In this document: piece after piece, positions 53,239-62,877 of the stretch
Layout of the letters: each line of letters opens with the position of its first letter
Numbering within the stretch: position 1 is the stretch's first letter
Source: Gammaproteobacteria bacterium
GTDB lineage: Bacteria > Pseudomonadota > Gammaproteobacteria > Pseudomonadales > Azotimanducaceae
Assembly: GCA_030425195.1 (NCBI GenBank)
Contig: JAUIAV010000012.1
Location: forward strand, 62,001-126,000
DNA length: 64,000 bases
Reading direction: 5' to 3'
Translations under genes and position numbers: made by a program
Notes under the pieces: generated by a model
Database searches by the model: none
Told to the model about the DNA's origin: nothing
What the model saw: the letters and a program-made list of their open reading frames with translations, nothing else

Positions 53239-54666
53239 ATGACCATCGATGGCTTTCTGCGGACACCCGGCCCATTTCGATGGTCCCGACGTCTGTCTGT
53301 GGCGCTCTTCCTGCTGATCGTCCAGCCTCTGGCTGCCGCCGAGCTCACAGAGCACGAGCAGCTTGCCCGGGACATCTTCGAAGAGCTCATCGAGATCAAC
53401 ACGACCCATTCACAGGGTGACAACACGCAGGCGGCCCGGGCCGTGGAAGCCCGGCTTCTGGCTGCGGGATTTCCGCCGGAAGACGTGCACGTCATCGTGC
53501 CGGCGGAGCGCAAAGGCAACATCGTCGCCCGTCTGCGCTCACCCGCGCCGACGCAGAAGCCCATTCTGGTGCTCGCTCACCTCGACGTGGTGGAAGCGAG
53601 TCCCTGGGACTGGTCCGTGCACCCATTCAAGTTTCTGGAGCGGGACGGCTATTTCTACGGACGCGGCACCACGGACGACAAAGACGAGGTTGCCATCTAC
53701 ACGGCGAACATGATCCGGATGAAGCAGGAAGGCTACCGGCCGAACCGGGACATCATCATGGCGCTGACCGCGGATGAGGAGGGCGGTACGCACAACGGTG
53801 TGCAGTACCTGCTCGAGAACCACCGGGAACTGGTGGACGCGGCTTTCGTTCTGAACGAGGGCGGCGGCGGCGCGATCCAGGACGGGAAACGCATCGCCAA
53901 CTCGGTGCAGGCGGCGGAGAAGGTCTACCAGACCTATCAGCTCGAGGTGGTGAACCCCGGCGGTCACAGCTCGGTGCCGAGAAAGGACAACGCCATCAAC
54001 GAGCTGGCAGCGGCGCTCACCAGAATCGCAGGCTACAACTTCCCGCTGGGTCTGAACGAAGTCACCCGGGCTTACTTCGGTCAGAGTGCCTCATCCATGT
54101 CCCCGGAGCAGGAGGCGCTCGTCGAGGGACTGCTGCGGCAACCGCCGGACAAGAAAGCGGTGGCGTATTTCTCCGGCATTCCGGCGTTCAATGCCCGACT
54201 GCGCACCACCTGTGTGGCCACCCGGCTGGAAGCCGGACATGCTGACAATGCGCTCCCGCAGCGGGCAACGGCTACGGTCAACTGCAGGATTCTGCCCGGC
54301 GTTGATCCGGCGTCTGTGCTGGCCAAGCTCCATGAAGTCGTGTCGGACGAGCGGGTGAAGATCACGCCGGTCGCGGAGCCGACCCCGAGCCCGCCTTCGC
54401 CACTCACCGAAGAAGTCATGGCACCGATCCAGGAGATCACGGAGGCCATGTGGCCCGGTGTGAAAGTGGTGCCGAATATGAGCACGGGCGCCACCGACGG
54501 GCTGTATTTCCGCAATGCCGGTATTCCCGTATATGGCGTGTCGGGTCTGTTCGGTGATATTGACGACGTGCGCGCTCACGGCCGGGACGAACGGATCATG
54601 GTGGAATCGTTCTACGACGGGCTCGAGTTCCTGGACAGGCTGGTTCGGGCTTACACGTCAGACTGA
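53239..54666 (+). CDS. M20 family metallopeptidase with signal peptide
   Basis: A 475-residue exported M20 peptidase. VLAHLDVVEASPWDW has the first zinc His and Asp, GRGTTDDKDEVAIY the bridging Asp, and ALTADEEGG the catalytic Glu. GGHSSVPRKDNAI is the dimerisation-domain His. It removes residues from small peptides in the periplasm. ATG 53239 with AAGGA upstream is preferred; the 14 codons before it (from 53197) are a low-complexity AC-rich run. It follows the PI-PLC gene by 57 bases. Confidence 0.87.
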   Translation: MTIDGFLRTPGPFRWSRRLSVALFLLIVQPLAAAELTEHEQLARDIFEELIEINTTHSQGDNTQAARAVEARLLAAGFPPEDVHVIVPAERKGNIVARLRSPAPTQKPILVLAHLDVVEASPWDWSVHPFKFLERDGYFYGRGTTDDKDEVAIYTANMIRMKQEGYRPNRDIIMALTADEEGGTHNGVQYLLENHRELVDAAFVLNEGGGGAIQDGKRIANSVQAAEKVYQTYQLEVVNPGGHSSVPRKDNAINELAAALTRIAGYNFPLGLNEVTRAYFGQSASSMSPEQEALVEGLLRQPPDKKAVAYFSGIPAFNARLRTTCVATRLEAGHADNALPQRATATVNCRILPGVDPASVLAKLHEVVSDERVKITPVAEPTPSPPSPLTEEVMAPIQEITEAMWPGVKVVPNMSTGATDGLYFRNAGIPVYGVSGLFGDIDDVRAHGRDERIMVESFYDGLEFLDRLVRAYTSD

Positions 54667-54730
54667 CGATGGGACGCTCAGCGAGTTCTTCCCGGCCCTG
54701 GAAGTAGCTCAACAACCGGGGGATGCCGAC

Positions 54731-55243
54731 ATGGCTGACGGAACTGACAGACAGAACGAATCACTGGGACGTATAGAGCATCAGGGCAGCAACTACGTTG
54801 CCCGTCTCGAGCGGAACATTCCCCATGCACCGGGTACCGTCTGGGCCATGCTCACCGATCCGGCACGGTTCGTGGACTGGTTGGCGCCGGGCGAGATCGA
54901 ACTCGTCGAGGGTGGAGCTGCGAAGCTCAATTTCGTGGACAGCGGCATCGTCATAGACAGCCGGGTGACGGCCTGTGAGCCGGAGCGCGTGCTCGAGTAT
55001 TCCTGGTCATCGCCGGGCGAGCCGGAGCGTCCCGTCCGTTATGAACTCACTCCGGCGGGAGAGGGCACCCGGCTCGTGCTCAAGCTGACGGCGCCGGACG
55101 ATGAGGACATGGCGCGCTCGGCGGCCGGCTGGGAGGCGCATCTGATGATGCTGCTGGCGGCCATCGAAGGCGTGCCCATCAAGTTTCCGTTCGAGCGCTT
55201 TCAGAGTACGCGGGAAGCCTACAACCGGCAGCTGGCGGACTGA
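54731..55243 (+). CDS. SRPBCC (AHSA1-like) protein
   Basis: A 170-residue START-fold protein. LERNIPHAPGTVWAMLTDPARFVDWLAPGEIELVEGG and YSWSSPGEPERPVRYELTPAGEGTRLVLKLTAP are typical of the AHSA1/CalC group, which binds hydrophobic ligands. GGGGATGCC precedes the ATG at 54731; the open frame further upstream lies in the peptidase gene. The ligand is unknown. Confidence 0.86.
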   Translation: MADGTDRQNESLGRIEHQGSNYVARLERNIPHAPGTVWAMLTDPARFVDWLAPGEIELVEGGAAKLNFVDSGIVIDSRVTACEPERVLEYSWSSPGEPERPVRYELTPAGEGTRLVLKLTAPDDEDMARSAAGWEAHLMMLLAAIEGVPIKFPFERFQSTREAYNRQLAD

Positions 55244-55317
55244 TCGCGCTTACGGGTTAGAACTTCTGCCCGCATGATTCTATAGTGCTCGCCCCCTCAA
55301 CGGATTGAATCGGGCGC

Positions 55318-56310
55318 ATGTCCACATTGTTTTCCCTGGAGGCGCTGGACCAGGCGCGGGAGGTCGTCGGCCGGGTGATGGCGCCGACACCGCAGTACTG
55401 CTGGCCCCTGCTCCGGGAGCGGTGCGGCCTGAATGTCTGGGTCAAGCACGAGAATCACACGCCGACCGGGGCATTCAAAGTGCGGGGCGGTCTCGTTTTC
55501 ATGGACAGCCTCCATCGGCAGAACGCGCTGCCGGACGGATTCATCACCGCCACGCGGGGTAATCATGGCCAGAGCATCCCGTTCGCGGCGAGTCGATACG
55601 GCGTGCCGGTGACCGTCTACGTACCGGAAGGCAACAGCGCCGAAAAGAACCGGGCCATGAGGGCCTGGGGCGCCGAGCTGGTGGTGTACGGCAGCGATTT
55701 CGACGAGGCGAGAATGGAATGTGCGCGCGTGGCGGAAGCGCGGGGACTCTCATTCACGCCGTCCTTTCATCCGGACCTGGTCCGCGGTGTGGGCACCTAC
55801 GCCCATGAGCTGCTCACCGGCGTGGCGGACCTGCACACGGTCTATGTGCCGGTCGGAATGGGCTCGGGCATCTGCGGCCTGGTCACGGTGAGAGACCTGC
55901 TCGGGCTCGACACCCGCATCGTCGGCGTGGTCTCCACCGGCGCGCCAGCCTACGCACGCACTTTCGAAGCCGGCAGCATCGTGGAAACCAACGAAGCCCG
56001 GACCTTCGCCGACGGCGTGGCCTGCCGGGTGCCGGATCCCCAGGCCGCTGAGCTCATCCGCGGTGGTGTGGAGCGGTTCGTGGAGGTGCCGGACGAACAG
56101 GTGGCCGAGGCCATCCGCATCCTGTACACCGACACCCACAACGTGGCGGAAGGGGCAGGCGCCATAGCGCTGGCAGCGCTGATGGCAGATATCGAACGTG
56201 CAGGTGTTACCCGGTTCGACGGCCGGCCGGTTGCCGTGATCCAGACTGGCGGGAACATCGATGCGCCGGTGCTGGCCGAGGTGCTGACGGGAAAGACGCC
56301 TCGTGCTTAG
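55318..56310 (+). CDS. PLP-dependent threonine dehydratase-like lyase
   Basis: A 330-residue fold-type II PLP enzyme. The Schiff-base Lys54 is in HTPTGAFKVRGG, TRGNHGQSIPFAA binds the substrate carboxylate, and GMGSGICGLVT holds the phosphate. It lacks the C-terminal ACT domain of biosynthetic IlvA, so it is closer to catabolic threonine/serine dehydratases or serine/threonine racemases. A possible -10 box TATAGT lies about 35 bases before the ATG. It overlaps the next gene by eight bases. Confidence 0.88.
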   Translation: MSTLFSLEALDQAREVVGRVMAPTPQYCWPLLRERCGLNVWVKHENHTPTGAFKVRGGLVFMDSLHRQNALPDGFITATRGNHGQSIPFAASRYGVPVTVYVPEGNSAEKNRAMRAWGAELVVYGSDFDEARMECARVAEARGLSFTPSFHPDLVRGVGTYAHELLTGVADLHTVYVPVGMGSGICGLVTVRDLLGLDTRIVGVVSTGAPAYARTFEAGSIVETNEARTFADGVACRVPDPQAAELIRGGVERFVEVPDEQVAEAIRILYTDTHNVAEGAGAIALAALMADIERAGVTRFDGRPVAVIQTGGNIDAPVLAEVLTGKTPRA

Positions 56311-57226
56311 CCTGTCCATGATGCGTCCATGGCTGGCCGCGCTCCTGATTCTGCTCTGGAGCGGTCCGCTTCAGGCCGCATCCCTGCAGCGCCATGCGGT
56401 GGTCGTCGAAGGCCATCCGTTTGCCGTCTGGTCCAAGGCGCCTGAGAACCCGGAGGCCGTGATGCTGCTGATCCATGGCCGCACCTGGAGCACGCGCCCC
56501 GATTTCGATCTGCAGGTGCCGGGTGAGGATCTCTCTCTGATGGACGGCCTGGTGCACCTCGGCATCGCCGCCTACGGCCTCGATCTCCGGGGTTACGGCG
56601 AGACGGCCCGGGATGCCACCGGCTGGCTCACCCCCGACCGGGCGGCGCTGGACGTGACGGCGGTGCTGGAGTGGATTCATCGGCGTCACCCGGAGCTGGC
56701 CCGTCCCGTCCTCTTCGGCTGGTCCTATGGCGCCATGGTTTCCCAGCTTGCCGTACAGCGTTCGCCGGAGTCCGCCTCCGGTCTGATCCTGTTCGGCTAT
56801 CCCCTGCGTCCCGGTTTCGATCGCAGTCCGGAAAACGCGGAACCGCTCCGGGCGCCGACCACGGCGGAAGCCGCGGCCAGTGATTTCATTCTGCCCGGCA
56901 CCATCAGCGACGCGGCGGTGGAAGCGTTCGTCGCCAGCGCGCTGACTCACGATCCGGTGCGTATGGACTGGCGGGCGCTAGAGCAGTGGCGGGCCCTCGA
57001 CGGCACGGATGTTCGGATCCCCGTGCTGCTCCTGCAGGCAGCAGAAGATCCGCTGGCGCTGACGGACGTCCATGGCCTGCTGTTTCAGACGCTGGAAACG
57101 AAGGACAAGGTCTGGGCGGTCATTCCCGGCGGCGATCACGCCGCTTTCATGGAAACGCCCCGGCCCTATTTCCTGGGGCTGATCGACGGCTTCGTATTCA
57201 GGCATCCGGGTCCGAACGGAAGATGA
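56303..57226 (+). CDS. Exported alpha/beta hydrolase
   Basis: A 307-residue alpha/beta hydrolase with a signal peptide (PWLAALLILLWSGPLQA). The oxyanion region is LLIHGRTWS, the nucleophile elbow GWSYGAM, and the late catalytic His is in GGDHAAFME. The start is GTG 56303, with GGAAAG seven bases upstream and an eight-base overlap with the PLP enzyme; ATG 56318 is an alternative. It probably hydrolyses an ester or lactone in the periplasm. Confidence 0.85.
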   Translation: MLSLSMMRPWLAALLILLWSGPLQAASLQRHAVVVEGHPFAVWSKAPENPEAVMLLIHGRTWSTRPDFDLQVPGEDLSLMDGLVHLGIAAYGLDLRGYGETARDATGWLTPDRAALDVTAVLEWIHRRHPELARPVLFGWSYGAMVSQLAVQRSPESASGLILFGYPLRPGFDRSPENAEPLRAPTTAEAAASDFILPGTISDAAVEAFVASALTHDPVRMDWRALEQWRALDGTDVRIPVLLLQAAEDPLALTDVHGLLFQTLETKDKVWAVIPGGDHAAFMETPRPYFLGLIDGFVFRHPGPNGR

Positions 57227-57233
57227 CGGTGCT

Positions 57234-57656
57234 TCAGCTCTCCCGTCGCACCCAGCGGCTGGTGGCGGCCGCATCTTCGATCGGGTGGCCGGCTTCCTTC
57301 CAGCCCCTGAATCCCGCTTCCACGTGAGCCACGTCTTTGAAACCCATGTCCCTGAGGGCGAGCACGGCGAGCACGGAACGGCCGCCGCCGGCACAGAAGA
57401 CGATCGTCCGCCGCTCCTCCTGGAAGTAGTCCCGATAGTAGGGGCTTGCCGGAGAAGCCCAGAATTCCAGCATGCCGCGCGGCACATGCGTGGAGCCCGG
57501 AATGGTCCCCAGATCCACCCGCTCCTGGATCTCCCGGAGGTCCACCAGCAGGAGGTCGTCGTTGGCAGCCATTTCGTCGAGCAGCGCGTCGATGCTCAGA
57601 TTTTCGATGTCGGCCTTTCTCGCCTCGAGCTCCGCGAAGATATTCTTGATCGCCAT
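57234..57656 (-). CDS. Rhodanese-like domain protein
   Basis: A 140-residue single rhodanese domain. The active-site Cys88 is in IVFCAGGGRSV, the CH2A-like block is LLLVDLREIQERVDLGTIPGSTHVPRG, and the C-terminal block is VEAGFRGWKEAG. It moves sulfane sulfur or senses thiol redox state. It lies between two rightward genes on the opposite strand, 41 bases from the divergent MFS gene. Confidence 0.9.
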   Translation of the reverse strand: MAIKNIFAELEARKADIENLSIDALLDEMAANDDLLLVDLREIQERVDLGTIPGSTHVPRGMLEFWASPASPYYRDYFQEERRTIVFCAGGGRSVLAVLALRDMGFKDVAHVEAGFRGWKEAGHPIEDAAATSRWVRRES

Positions 57657-57697
57657 ATCATCCTCCCCCGGTCATCTGAATCCCCGGAGGTATATCG

Positions 57698-58894
57698 GTG
57701 AGCGGACGGATTTATTACGGCTGGTTCATCGTCGCCGGGCTCTTCCTGGTGCTCACGGTCTCCTCCGGCCTCGGTTTCTACAACCTGTCCGTCTACATGA
57801 ACGTGCTGGCCGCAGAGACCGGATTCAGTGTTTCTTCCCTGTCCGTGGCGGTGAGTCTGTTCTTCATCGTCGGCGGCGTGTCGGGCATGTGGGTGGCCGC
57901 ACTGCTGGACCGGTTCGATGTCCGGCTGGTGATGATCGGCGGAGCGCTGCTCGCCGCTCTGGCCCTCGGCAGCACCGGTTTCGTCACCCGGCTCTGGCAG
58001 CTGTACGGGCTCTACGTGCTGTTCGGCATCGGCAACAGTGCGGTATCGATCGTCACCAGCACCACGCTGGTGACCCGCTGGTTCCCGGGTCGGAACCGGG
58101 GCGTGGCGCTGTCGGTGGCTTCCACGGGCCTTTCCATGGGCGGTGTGGTGCTCACACCGCTGTCGGCCCGGCTCTTCAACGATCTCGGCGTCGACGCAGT
58201 CATGCCCTGGCTCGGATTCACCTTCTTCGCCGTCATCGTCCCGGTGGTCGTCCTGGTGCTCCGCCCGCGTCCGGAAGCGGATGCCGCTAACGGTTCCATG
58301 CCGCTGGATCAGGGCTGGTCCTTCGGTCATGCCGTCCGCTCCCGGTTCTTCGTTCTGATCACGCTCGGCTACGTGCTGTGCATGGGCGCCCAGGTGGGCG
58401 GCATTTCACATCTGTACAACCGCGCCGAAGGGGAGGTGGGATATGCCGTGGCGGCTGCCGCGGTGCAGGCGCTGACGGTGATGAGCATTCTGTGCCGCCT
58501 GCTCGGCGGGCTCCTGGTGAACCGGGTGTCGCTGCGGGCGTTCACGCTGGCCAACCTCATCGGGCAGGGTACCGGGCTGGCGCTGGTTTCCACCGCGGAC
58601 AGTGCCCCCGGTATCCTGATCGGCGCGGGGATGTTCGGTGCCACGGTCGGCAACCTGCTCATGCTGCATCCGCTCTGGCTGGCGGAGGCGTTCGGAGTGC
58701 GGGACTACCCGAAAATCTTCTCGCTGTCGAACGCCCTGACTACGATCGGTGTGGCCGGCGGCCCATCGCTGCTCGGATTTCTCTATGATTTCCGGGATTA
58801 TGAGTTCGCGTATCTCTGCGCAGCGGGTATGTCGCTGGCAGCCTGTGCTGTGATGTACGGCGCCGGAGCGGGGCCGGGCAGGGAACACGGCTGA
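57698..58894 (+). CDS. MFS transporter (monocarboxylate/OFA-like)
   Basis: A 398-residue twelve-helix MFS protein. GRIYYGWFIVAGLFLVLTVSSGLGFYNLSVYM is the start typical of the oxalate:formate/monocarboxylate group, and motif A-like SGMWVAALLDRFDVRLVMIGG follows. It moves a small organic acid or drug. GGAGG lies about nine bases before GTG 57698. It is followed by the DegQ gene after four bases, which suggests read-through. Confidence 0.87.
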   Translation: MSGRIYYGWFIVAGLFLVLTVSSGLGFYNLSVYMNVLAAETGFSVSSLSVAVSLFFIVGGVSGMWVAALLDRFDVRLVMIGGALLAALALGSTGFVTRLWQLYGLYVLFGIGNSAVSIVTSTTLVTRWFPGRNRGVALSVASTGLSMGGVVLTPLSARLFNDLGVDAVMPWLGFTFFAVIVPVVVLVLRPRPEADAANGSMPLDQGWSFGHAVRSRFFVLITLGYVLCMGAQVGGISHLYNRAEGEVGYAVAAAAVQALTVMSILCRLLGGLLVNRVSLRAFTLANLIGQGTGLALVSTADSAPGILIGAGMFGATVGNLLMLHPLWLAEAFGVRDYPKIFSLSNALTTIGVAGGPSLLGFLYDFRDYEFAYLCAAGMSLAACAVMYGAGAGPGREHG

Positions 58895-58898
58895 ACGG

Positions 58899-60299
58899 AT
58901 GACATCAGGACCTGTCTCGAAAATGAAAATCTGCCGTATTCAGCCGGTCTGGAAGCTCTGTGGCCTCCTGCCGGCGTTCTTGCTGGCACTCTGTGCGGCC
59001 CTGCCCGCACAGTCGGCCATGCCCGGAGTGTGGACCAATGGCGAAGCCATGCCGAGCCTGGCACCCATGCTCGAACAGACATCACCGGCGGTGGTCAACA
59101 TTGCCACCTACACCACCTACCAGGTCCGCAACCCGCTGCTGGACGATCCTTTCTTCCGGCGCTTCTTCAACATTCCGGATCAGCAGAGGCGGACGCGCAG
59201 CGCCGGGTCGGGCGTGGTGGTGGATGCGGAGGACGGGTACATCGTCACCAACAATCATGTCGTGCAGCGCGCGGACGAGATTGCGGTGACGCTCTCCGAC
59301 GGCCGGAGTCTCTCCGCGACGCTGGTGGGCGCGGACGAGCAGGTGGACCTGGCGGTGCTGAAGGTGGAGCCGGACGACCTGACGGAAATCCGCTTTGCCA
59401 ACTCCGACGAGGCCCGGGTGGGCGACTTCGTGGTGGCGATCGGCAACCCTTTCAGCCTCAGCCAGACCGTCACCAGCGGCATCATCAGCGCTCTGGGCCG
59501 CAGCGGCCTCGGCATCGAAGGCTACGAGGATTTCATCCAGACGGATGCCTCGATCAATCCGGGTAACTCGGGCGGCGCGCTGGTGGATCTGCACGGGCAC
59601 CTGGTGGGCATCAACACCGCCATCATTGCGCCGAGCGGAGGCAACGTGGGCATCGGCTTCGCCATACCGTCGAACATGGTGGAAGCCATCATGCGCGAGC
59701 TGATCGAGAAAGGTGAGGTGCAGCGCGGTTACATCGGCATCGCCGTGCAGGGCATGAATGCGCAGCTGGCCGAGGCCTTCGGCGTCGAGCAGACCAACGG
59801 CGTGGTGGTGCTCGACGTTGAGGCGCAGAGTCCGGCGAGTGAAGCGGGGCTCAGGGACGGCGACATCATCACCCGGGTCGAGGGCAAGGAGATCCGGCGT
59901 GTCTCCGACTACCACAGCCAGACGGCGGTGATCTTCGTCGGCGACGAGGTGGAGATGGACGTGCTCAGGGACGGCAGACGCCGCACCGTGACCGTTGAAA
60001 TCGGAGACAACAGCTGGGAGAAAATGCGTGGTGAGCGGGTGGACCGGCGACTGTCCGGCACCTTTCTGCAGAACTTCAAAAGCGAGGGCGGCACTGCCGG
60101 GTCGGGGGTGGTGGTGACCGAAGTGGACGATTCGAGCGACGCCTGGCGCTACGGGTTGAGGCCAGGCGATGTGATCGTCGCGGCGAACCGCCAGAACGTC
60201 CGGAATCTGGCGGAGCTGAGGGAGTTCGCCCGAGGCGGTGACCAGCTGCTGCTCAGAGTGTACCGGGCCGGACAGTTCGGCTACGTGGGTCTTCGCTGA
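58899..60299 (+). CDS. DegP/DegQ-type periplasmic serine protease
   Basis: A 466-residue HtrA protease. A signal peptide (GLLPAFLLALCAALPAQSA) is followed by the trypsin-like domain with His120 (VTNNHVV), Asp150 (VDLAVLKV) and Ser224 (GNSGGAL). Two PDZ domains follow (GYIGIAVQG onward and GTAGSGVVVTEV onward). It degrades misfolded envelope proteins. The LA-loop is short, as in DegQ, not DegP. ATG 58923 is a possible alternative start. Confidence 0.93.
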   Translation: MTSGPVSKMKICRIQPVWKLCGLLPAFLLALCAALPAQSAMPGVWTNGEAMPSLAPMLEQTSPAVVNIATYTTYQVRNPLLDDPFFRRFFNIPDQQRRTRSAGSGVVVDAEDGYIVTNNHVVQRADEIAVTLSDGRSLSATLVGADEQVDLAVLKVEPDDLTEIRFANSDEARVGDFVVAIGNPFSLSQTVTSGIISALGRSGLGIEGYEDFIQTDASINPGNSGGALVDLHGHLVGINTAIIAPSGGNVGIGFAIPSNMVEAIMRELIEKGEVQRGYIGIAVQGMNAQLAEAFGVEQTNGVVVLDVEAQSPASEAGLRDGDIITRVEGKEIRRVSDYHSQTAVIFVGDEVEMDVLRDGRRRTVTVEIGDNSWEKMRGERVDRRLSGTFLQNFKSEGGTAGSGVVVTEVDDSSDAWRYGLRPGDVIVAANRQNVRNLAELREFARGGDQLLLRVYRAGQFGYVGLR

Positions 60300-60306
60300 C
60301 CAGCTG

Positions 60307-61389
60307 CTAGTCGAACATGATGACCGAGCGGGCGACTTCGCCGGTTTCCAGCGCCGCCAGACCGTCGTTCACGTCCTCCAGCTTGATCTTTCTCGAGATC
60401 AGGTCGTCCAGATGCAGCCTGCCCTGCAGGTAGAATTCCACGAACCGGGGCATGTCCACCCGGAAACGGTTCGAGCCCATGTTGGATCCCTGCATCTTCC
60501 GCTCCATCAGGAACTCGGGACCATGGAGCTCGATGTTGGTGCCGACCGGAATCATTCCGATCACGGTGGCCGTTCCGCCGCGGCCGAGCATCTTGAAGGC
60601 CTGCTCGGCGGTGACTTTGAGGCCGATGGCCTCGAATGAGTAGTGAACGCCTCCCCCGGTCATTTCCTGCACGGCCTGCACCGGGTCACCCTCACCGGCG
60701 TTGACCACGTCGGTAGCGCCGAACTTACGCGCCAGTTCCAGCTTCGAGGGCACCATGTCCACGGCGATGATCCTGGCGGCACCCGCGATGGCCGCGCCGT
60801 TGATGGCGGACAGACCCACCCCGCCACAGCCGATCACGGCAACGGTGGAGCCGGGTTCCACTTTCGCGGTATGGATGACCGCACCCACGCCGGTGGTCAC
60901 ACCACAGCCGATCAGAGCCGCCTGCGCCATGGGCATGTCGGGCCGGATCTTGGCGATGGCGTGCTCGTGCACCAGCATGTGCTCGGCGAAGGAGGAAAGG
61001 TTCAGGAACTGCCAGACCGCCTCGTCGCCATTGGCCAGCCGCGGCGGCTGTTCAGGCGCCCGCTGCAGCTCCGGTTCCTGACACAGAGACATGTGCCCGG
61101 TCAGGCAGTGCTCGCAGTGGCCGCAGAACGCGGACAGACAGGTGATCACATGGTCGCCGGGCTTCACGTAGGTGACGTCGCTGCCCACGGCTTCCACCAC
61201 ACCCGCCGACTCGTGTCCGAGTACGGCGGGCAGCGGATAGGGATAGGAGCCGTTCTGGAAATGCAGGTCCGAGTGGCATACGCCAGCCGCCACCGTGCGC
61301 ACCAGCACTTCCCTCGGGGCCGGGTCCCCGTGCTGGATGTTTTCGATTTCCAGGGGCTTGTTGATCTCTCTCAGAACTGCCGCTTTCAT
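60307..61389 (-). CDS. Zinc-dependent alcohol dehydrogenase (class III/Rxn-like MDR)
   Basis: A 360-residue NAD-dependent MDR dehydrogenase. Catalytic-zinc ligands are Cys38 (GVCHSDLHF) and His59-Glu60 (LGHES), and the structural zinc has Cys89, 92, 95 and 103 (CGHCEHCLTGHMSLC). The coenzyme motif is VIGCGGVGLSAINGA. It oxidises an alcohol or, as in relatives, S-hydroxymethyl thiol adducts. It stands alone, divergent from folK. Confidence 0.9.
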   Translation of the reverse strand: MKAAVLREINKPLEIENIQHGDPAPREVLVRTVAAGVCHSDLHFQNGSYPYPLPAVLGHESAGVVEAVGSDVTYVKPGDHVITCLSAFCGHCEHCLTGHMSLCQEPELQRAPEQPPRLANGDEAVWQFLNLSSFAEHMLVHEHAIAKIRPDMPMAQAALIGCGVTTGVGAVIHTAKVEPGSTVAVIGCGGVGLSAINGAAIAGAARIIAVDMVPSKLELARKFGATDVVNAGEGDPVQAVQEMTGGGVHYSFEAIGLKVTAEQAFKMLGRGGTATVIGMIPVGTNIELHGPEFLMERKMQGSNMGSNRFRVDMPRFVEFYLQGRLHLDDLISRKIKLEDVNDGLAALETGEVARSVIMFD

Positions 61390-61456
61390 GCCCGTTCCCT
61401 TCCCTAAAATTGCCGTGATTGAAGTGATTCAGTGAGCGATCGAGTTTGCCAAACCG

Positions 61457-62011
61457 ATGTCGGGATTACTACTATCGACGGTCCAAAGGGGGTTTCGAAG
61501 GCACGTCGATTTGGTACTGATCGGACTGGGGTCCAATCGGGGTGATTCCCGGCGCATTGTGCAGGAGGCGATGGAGCGCCTGGCGGTTTTTGCGGCCGGT
61601 GAGGTGCGCCGTTCCAGCCTCTGGCGGACGTCGCCCGTGGACTGTCCGCCGGACTCGGACGACTTCATCAATGCCGCGGCTGCCTTTGTTGCCCGTCCCG
61701 GTCTCACGCCGGAGGCCCTGCTGGAAGCGCTCAAGGCGCTCGAACGTGAGTACGGCCGCGGCGCCGCGCTGGTCAGAAATGCACCCCGGGAGCTGGATCT
61801 GGATCTGCTGCTGTTCGACGATCAGATGAGAGACAGTCGGACGTTCACGTTGCCGCATCCGCGTGCGGTCGATCGCCTGTTTGTGCTGGCCCCGGCGGAG
61901 GAGGTGCTGCCGGATGCGGTCTGGCCGGGCAGCGGGCGGAGCATCACCGAGCTCCGTCGTGCCCTCGAGACGGATGAAGCCGTTGAACGTCTCGGGGAGA
62001 GTGCCGCGTGA
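61457..62011 (+). CDS. folK: 6-hydroxymethyl-7,8-dihydropterin pyrophosphokinase (HPPK)
   Basis: HPPK of 184 residues from ATG 61457, transferring pyrophosphate from ATP to the pterin in folate synthesis. VLIGLGSNRGDS is the conserved N-terminal strand, SSLWRTSPV the pterin loop, and PRELDLDLLLFDDQ the signature with the two magnesium-binding Asp residues. The family usually begins just before IGLGSN, so TTG 61510, with GAAGG upstream, is a possible start and the first 18 residues may be untranslated. It overlaps the next gene as GTGA. Confidence 0.88.
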   Translation: MSGLLLSTVQRGFRRHVDLVLIGLGSNRGDSRRIVQEAMERLAVFAAGEVRRSSLWRTSPVDCPPDSDDFINAAAAFVARPGLTPEALLEALKALEREYGRGAALVRNAPRELDLDLLLFDDQMRDSRTFTLPHPRAVDRLFVLAPAEEVLPDAVWPGSGRSITELRRALETDEAVERLGESAA

Positions 62012-62877
62012 ACCGACTGGGCGCCGGAATCCTGATCATCCTGTCCCTGGTGGCCCCGTCTGCTGGGGCCTATGACGGCTCGGTGCATCAGTTCATGACC
62101 TTCCTTGCGGCGAAGCAGTTCAACCGATGCGTGGAAGGTACCGACATTCCGGCGCTGACCCCATTGCAGGTGCGTTACGTCGCCAGAGCGAACACGGGTC
62201 TTGCGGATCGGAGCGTGTTTGCCCGGATGTTCAACTGGCGCTACTACGATCGCGCCGAGCAGTCGCAACAGAGTCTCATGTGGGTGGTGGACACGCGTTT
62301 CCACGAACACTTCGATGAGCTTTCCGGACGGCTCCGTCTGGTCGACGATCCGGTTTCGGCTTATCAGGACCTGGGCAGAGTCCTCAGCTATGTGCAGCTC
62401 GTCAGCTCTCCGCCGAGAGTGGTGCCCGTCTATGTGGCCCGGTTCTGGCGGTTCAGTTTTTCCGACCGGTTCGACAGCTTCCCGCTGGACGAGGAAGCAC
62501 TCATTGCCGCCGTCGACGGCGACTGCAGCTTTCTGGACTCACCGTCCGAGAGCTACGGCGAGGTGCTCACGCGCGTTGCGGGCCGCACACTGGCGGCCGT
62601 CGAGGAACCCATTGCGGGCCTGCCGACCGACTGGACCGCGTTCTGGCGGCCGAGCGCGGGCGGTGACGGGTTCGGAGACTATGGCCCGGCAGGCAATACT
62701 TTCGGCCGGAGGACGGAGTTCCGCTGTGCAGGCGGCGAGCGCTGCGTGCTGCTGAAAGACGACCCGCTGTATGCGGAATTCGCGCTGGCCCGGCACCGGG
62801 ATGCCATTCAGGGAACGCTGTCGGCCATGCTGCTGATGCAGATGAACATGCGGGACACCGTTGCCAGTGCCCCCTGA
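62008..62877 (+). CDS. Exported protein with P1 nuclease/zinc-PLC-like helical fold
   Basis: A 289-residue exported protein with a signal peptide (AGILIILSLVAPSAGA) ending just before a YDGSVHQFMT segment. The order of short His-containing helices (FHEHFDELSGRL, DLGRVLSYVQLVSSPPRVV, ARHRDAIQGTL) suggests the P1 nuclease/zinc-dependent phospholipase C fold. The expected HxxQD...P-H pattern of such enzymes reads SYVQLVSSPPRV here, so part of the zinc site seems lost. Family assignment is tentative. It is translationally coupled to folK and overlaps the oxidoreductase that follows. Confidence 0.65.
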   Translation: MNRLGAGILIILSLVAPSAGAYDGSVHQFMTFLAAKQFNRCVEGTDIPALTPLQVRYVARANTGLADRSVFARMFNWRYYDRAEQSQQSLMWVVDTRFHEHFDELSGRLRLVDDPVSAYQDLGRVLSYVQLVSSPPRVVPVYVARFWRFSFSDRFDSFPLDEEALIAAVDGDCSFLDSPSESYGEVLTRVAGRTLAAVEEPIAGLPTDWTAFWRPSAGGDGFGDYGPAGNTFGRRTEFRCAGGERCVLLKDDPLYAEFALARHRDAIQGTLSAMLLMQMNMRDTVASAP

